From: Melanocharis versteri
Lineage: Eukaryota > Chordata > Aves > Passeriformes > Melanocharitidae
DNA: 64,000 bases
Reading direction: 5' to 3'
Assembly (NCBI GenBank): GCA_013397845.1
Contig: VZTG01008549.1
Location: forward strand, 124,001 to 188,000
How positions within the stretch are numbered: position 1 is the stretch's first letter; every line of letters begins with the position of its first letter. Both the position numbers and the translations under genes were made by a program. Below are positions 54,501 to 60,500 of the stretch, piece after piece. The notes under the pieces were generated by a model. It saw nothing but the letters and a program-made list of their open reading frames with translations. It was not told where the DNA came from and did not search any database.

Positions 54501-57500
54501 ACAGGACAAGAATGAACGGGCTCAAACTGAAATACAGGAAATTCCATTTAAAATAAGAAAAGAAAGCCTTTTTTCCTCTGCACAGGTAATCGAAGTCTGG
54601 CGCAGGCCACCCAGAGAGGTTGTGGAAGCTCCATCCTTGGAGATATCAAAAACCTGACCAGACACAGCCCTGAGGAACCTGCTTGAGCTGAATTTGTTCT
54701 AAGCAAGATGTTCTACAGATGAACCTTTCAGCTGCAATGACCTTGCAGTTCTGTGCCCCTGAAATTTAAGGGGTGAATGGTGTTGTTGGTTGAGGTCTGT
54801 GCTGCGTAGTGCACAGTTTAATCTCCTAGCTTGGAGAAGGTTCAGGAAGCCAAAATACAAAACAGCAATGGCTGTGAGGCTGGTAAGGAACTGCCAGCAC
54901 ATGGTGTGGAGGCCCACAGTCCACAGGAGAAGGGCAACTTGTTGACATAACTCAAAAATGTGCCATCATTTTCTATTCAAGGATAATGAGGATTAATTTT
55001 TGCAAACAAAGGAAACAGGCACACGGCAGTGAATTCCTGGAAGAGCAAGAGCTGTTTAATCTCTCCAGGATGTTCATAATAAGTGAGCAGAGATGTCTCA
55101 TCATGAACATAACCTTTTTTTGTCTGACTAATAGCAGGACTTGTAAGTAAGCTGTCAGAACCTCGTGTCCCCACCGAGGTCAACAAGTGCTCCTGTGATT
55201 TTAACAAAGAAATCAGGAAAACGTTCTCAAATGCCGTTTTCTTCATTTTCAAGTTGCTTTTCCAGTGGGGAAAAAGCCAAACCGAACAAACGAAGTAGCA
55301 AGCTAAAAAGGTGCTGTGGTTCCTCAGAAGGCCCCAAGGGAAATGATTTGGTCATCCCTGCTGGAACGTCCATCACTTTACTCTGCCCTGTTTTCACATC
55401 CAGTCCCAGTACTCATGAAATTGCCCTTGTTGCTCGGCAAGGATGAGTAGTTTCCTTGCATGTGCTGGCTGGCAGGGCCAAAGGAGCAAGTTGTACTTTA
55501 CATTCCGACTTCAAATCCGAAGAGGAGACCTTAGAACCCCTGCCAGCCCTTCTAAGAAAGATGGGGCAAACGTTTTAGCAGGGCCTGCTGCAACAGGGCA
55601 ATGGGGATGATTTAAAACTAGAAGAGGGTCAATTTAGATTAGATATAAAAAGGAAGACATTTTTTACAGTGAGGGTGGTGAAGCTCTGGCACAGGCTGCC
55701 CAGAAAAGCTGTGGCTGCCCCATCCCTGGAATTCTCCAAGGCCGGGTTGGACAGGGCTTGGAGCAACCTGGGATAGTGGAAGATACCCCTGCCATGGCAA
55801 GGGAGTTGACCTTTTCAGGTTCCAACCTGAACCATTCCTTTATTCTGTGATTTCTAGCGAGAAAGTTCTAGTAGAACTACCAAGGAAAGGTACCTCAGCT
55901 CCTACGTGCAAACACCCAAACCTTCTTCCCTTTTGTTGTTTTGCTAGGAATCGCCCCAGGCTGGCACTTGGAATACATTGATGTGATGGACTCTGCCATG
56001 GACAAGACATTTCGCTTCCAGTGTGATCGCTGGCTGGCTAAAGGTGAAGATGATGGGCAGCTCATCAGGGAACTGGCCTGTGCCAATAACGACATCCTGG
56101 AACTGAAGGAACGCACTGGTGAGTTTGGACCGCTCCTGTGTCATTCCCTGAGGGACCCCAGAGGCCACAGGACCACATCTCCTGCCAGCTGGAGGCTCCC
56201 ATGCAGGCTTTAAGGGTTATTTCACGTGCACTTTGGTTCACTAGTGCAGTTCTGCGATAAGAAGGAAATAAAGCAGGGCTTGTGAGGAAGAAAAAGATCT
56301 CATTCTGGTTTGAAACCTAAGAGGGGCCCATGTGCAGTGGTTCAGTCCATCAGTAAGCCATGAGAACACACGGATGTGATCTCGTTAGAAGTAATGTTCT
56401 TGAGTCTTTGAGGTGGAAAATAAGTTCAATCCTTAGAGCTTGGTAAGTACCATTGCTCCAGCTTCCTCCTTAACTCGTTCTGGGCTACCAACTCAAGTGT
56501 CCCAGCTGAACATGACAGCTGAGCTTAACAGCCCGTGGCCCTGGATCTGCTCTGGGTAATCCCACTGGGCCCAAGGTAATTACACTGGTGTCTGATGTGG
56601 TGGGTGATTCAGCCAACAATAGTTACTTAACCACACTGGTGATACGCAGAGTCCACCTCAAGAGCTACTGCATCAGTGCTCTTTTTCAGGAGAATCCTGG
56701 AGAGATAATAATCACACTACTTCACTGTGATTTCCCTCTGCCCCTGAAAAAAAAAGAAAACAGCCTTGTGAGGGCCATTTTGGGTACTTGCAGGCCACCT
56801 GAGCATCTGAGTGCATCCTGTCGGGCAATGGACACCCTCACTCTGCTAGGAACAGTGGCACAAATTTAAAAAAAAAAAAAAGAAAAATGTGGAGGATTTG
56901 GGCTGTGTTTCAGATGAAGTGCTTAGCACAGCATGGAGCTGGACAGAGCTTGTTCAAGATGGACTTCAATCATCCTTGTGGGTCCCTCCAACACAGAATA
57001 TTCTATGATTCTAAGAATAGCCTCATCTATTCTTGCTACCCAATTGAGCAGGATTCATATTTTTCATGTGCTCTATCCCAAAGCACTTAGAAGTTATAAG
57101 TCCCACAGATTTCAGTGTGTTTCCACCCTTATTTTGCAAATGCTTGCTGCCTTGTGGGCTGTGATAAATATTAGGAAAGGGGTTTTTAAGCAAAGTGACA
57201 GCCAAATGAAGAGATCTTGCAGGCCATCTGCTCTTCCTTTTCTGTTTAATGTGTGTGTTAATTATGCTTTAAAGCCTATGAGATTGTCACCGTAACCAGC
57301 GACAGAGAGGATGCAGATACAAAGGAAAACATCTGGATCATCCTAGAAGGGAAGATGGGCCGCTCAAAGGAATTCCTCATGGAAAACTCTTCCAAGAAAA
57401 GGAGATTTGAAAGGTAGTAAACAGGATGGTGGGCCAGAGGAACTCCCCACCAGTCGTGTGTCCTTCACAAATGCCACCTCTTCTCCAGGATGGTTTAGGC

Positions 57501-60500
57501 AGTTGTGTTTGTGCCATGCTGCTTCTCATCCCCCTTCCAAAAAGCTTGATGGCTTCCCACTTGGATTACAGGGAAGATGTCAAATGAGTTCCTGGTGGGC
57601 AGCCACAGGTTTTAGAACAACAAGAAAAAGGCATTTGGTAAAAGGAAATGTAGATGTTGCATGTGTGTCCTTTTGTATCAGTACATACAAAGAGGCTCCT
57701 GGCAAGCCCCCAGGGAATCTGTGTGGTTTTTGAGCTGGGAGGAGCAGAAGGAAGCTGGAGGTGGTTTCAGTTCCTTTTACAGCATCTCCCTGGCAGTGGG
57801 AATCAGAGAGAAAGTAATAACAGTTGGAGGCTAGATGTTGTCAGAGCTGCTCAGATCTGGCTTTGCAGACGAATCTGGGGGGTAAGGCTGCGAGATCACT
57901 GCCGCGTGAGGAAAGGCAGGAATCAGCCTCCTGCTGGGGGCACACGCGTGGAATGTGGGGCATATTCCTTCTCCCACGTGGGACCGGACTGCTCCGGGTG
58001 TGAGCAGGGCTTTCTGCTTTGTTTAGGGACACGGCACACCCTTAGGAGATGGGGACCTCGCCAAAGTCACGGGCGCTGCTGCTGTTCTGTTGCTTTGCAG
58101 GGAGGAAAGGTTTTTTTCTGGTAGAGGAAGGTGAAATTATGGCTTATGTGGAATGTAATATGACCGTCTGAGACATCATGTGAAATATGAAAGACCAGGA
58201 GGAGCTTCTTGAGCTGATGGTGTCTATGGAGGAGTTAGACACCACTCTTCATTAGTCACAGTCTGTCTCTGGAGGCAGGTCAGAACAAGGGCCAGTCCCA
58301 GGAAATAAACCCAACAGATACTCAAGGAACACAACAAGGATCCAGTCAACACTTTGACAGAGACCTATCGTGCCTGCCCATGGCAGGGGTTCAGAACTAA
58401 ATGATTTTTAGGGTCCTTTCCAACCCAAACCATCCTGAGATTCTGTGATTTAATTGTTTCTCTGAACTATTTCCAATCCGAGCTTCAGGAAGGGTGGCTG
58501 AACCAGCAAATTTAAAGCAGCGATGGTGGGTAGATGTGTAACAGATACAGTATCTGTCAAGAATGAATGAATAAGTGCTGGAGGGGAAATTAGTCATTCC
58601 TTAGCTTTATCTATAATGAGGCAAATTGATTTTGTATGTGGAACAGCTCAAGTTTATCCTAGAAAGTCCTAGTGGCAACAATTGAAAGTGTCACCCCTAA
58701 TCAGAGAAAATACTAAATTTAAATATGGAAATTATACTTTGTGTTGAGTGATTGTAGGTTAAATCAAATGACTGTAAATGAAGGCTTATCTTCTATCTTC
58801 CATAGCCATGTGCAAATTACTTAATGTCCATATGAGGCAAGTCACTGGCAGCCTCCAAGGAGGCTGAAACTGCTCCCTGTTTCCTGCAGGGGAGCAACAG
58901 ACACATTCCAGTTTTCTTCGAAGAACGTTGGTGATATTGCAGCCATCTGTGTTGGTCACTGCCCAAAGGATGGGAAGAAGTCATCTGCAAAAGCCGATGT
59001 CTTCTGGCACGTCCAGGAGATTATCGTGACAGAAATGGAGCTTTGCAACAAGTAAGTGCCTTCTCATCTGCAAGGAGCTGCCCTGGGAGGGCTTGGGGGA
59101 GCTGAGCAGCTCTGCTCACATCCTCCTGAGGCATTTCAGGCTTAAGAAATAACGGAAAGTCTTGCTTTCTGATATGTAGTTTGGAGTGTCAGGTCCCCAA
59201 TGTCCTTGTCTGCCTTACCTGCGCAATTTCTTAGTTGTTAGCGGGGGTATTTGCGTGGGCAGGTAAGTTTATAAACAAGTTGGCTGGGGTGAATCTCACA
59301 GTCAGGACGAATTGATGTCTCACCTTATGGAAAATAACCGGGGTGGCTGAAATTCAAGGAGTTTGTAGGACACTCTGCATGGAACGGTCTTTAAGTAAGT
59401 CTTGTGAAAGAGCTCCTATAAACAAGTCGAGAGTAAGACAAAGCCTGAGCCTCTGCCTCAGACCAGTTTGGACGAGAGACCCATCACGTGTAGTCCAAAA
59501 GGCCACAAACGACTGGAAAGGTCACAGCCATGCAGCTCAAACATACCTGAAGAGCCCTGAGCGTGGTCAGGCCGTGCACAGTTTGGTCTGAGCCCCATCT
59601 TTGGAAGGGGAGCAGATTCCACAGGGACTGCGCAGGAACGGAGGAGATCATCCATTTGCAGAACAAACTGCACTTCAGTAAAACAATCCATGATGTTAAT
59701 TGTGGATTTTTTCTCTTCTCCATGGTATTTTCATTGCTGCTAAGGAATTTAACTACAAGGAGTTTGTTCCAGCTGAGACAATTGAGTGTTTAAGAAGAAA
59801 TCCTTGAAGTGGCGCTTTTTTTTTTTTCAGAAGCTAAGAGTCTCTCCTAGCAAATTAATCAGCCAGCTGAAGAGCCTTAATAATATTTGCTGAATGAAAA
59901 CTCAGTCAATTGCATACTAAAACATGTTCTTCTCCTGGTGGGGAAAAGCCTGACACCCTCGAAGTCCAGCTGTGCAATCAGATCTGTGCACTGAACTCAT
60001 TGGGAGCATGCTGAAACTGCTGGGACAGTGTGCTGTGGAGGGGCCAAAGGTTTCCTCATAAAATCCCATTTTTTTTAAAGATTGCAATTAATTAGAGAGG
60101 GCAGCCAGGAGGTACTGGTAAAGCCTGCAGCCTGTCCTTGCACTGGAGCAGACTTGCTCTGCAGACGCAGCACTTTACAGTGGTGTTTGCTGTGCACACA
60201 AGCAACTGGAGAGTTTGCACCACTAGAACAAGTTCTCACTTCAGCTGTTACCCATCCCAAATATTCGAAAAACCTACCCAGACAAGCCAAAGACCAAATT
60301 AAAAGAGCTACCAGATTGTTGCAGCAATAGTTTCAAATTATACTGGGGTTTTTCCTTTTGGTAGTAGACCTTAGTATGTGAAAAGATTGTATTTAAAGAC
60401 TTTATTTGCACATTCCAGGGCTACAAAAGTCACCTATTTTCTTTTTGCCCCTTGTGAAGATTGGCATGCACCATTATACCTCCGGACCCTGAGATATTAC

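Larger units (their letters stand above)
44501..55947 (+). other. LOXHD1: LOXHD1 intron, 11447 bp
   Basis: The longest intron. It holds CR1 copies at 47359-47851, 50010-50204, 54275-54453, 54466-54712 and 55578-55853 and a poly-A run near 49450. Between 44501 and 47358, and 50205 and 54274, I see no gene or repeat that I can name. Confidence 0.75.
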
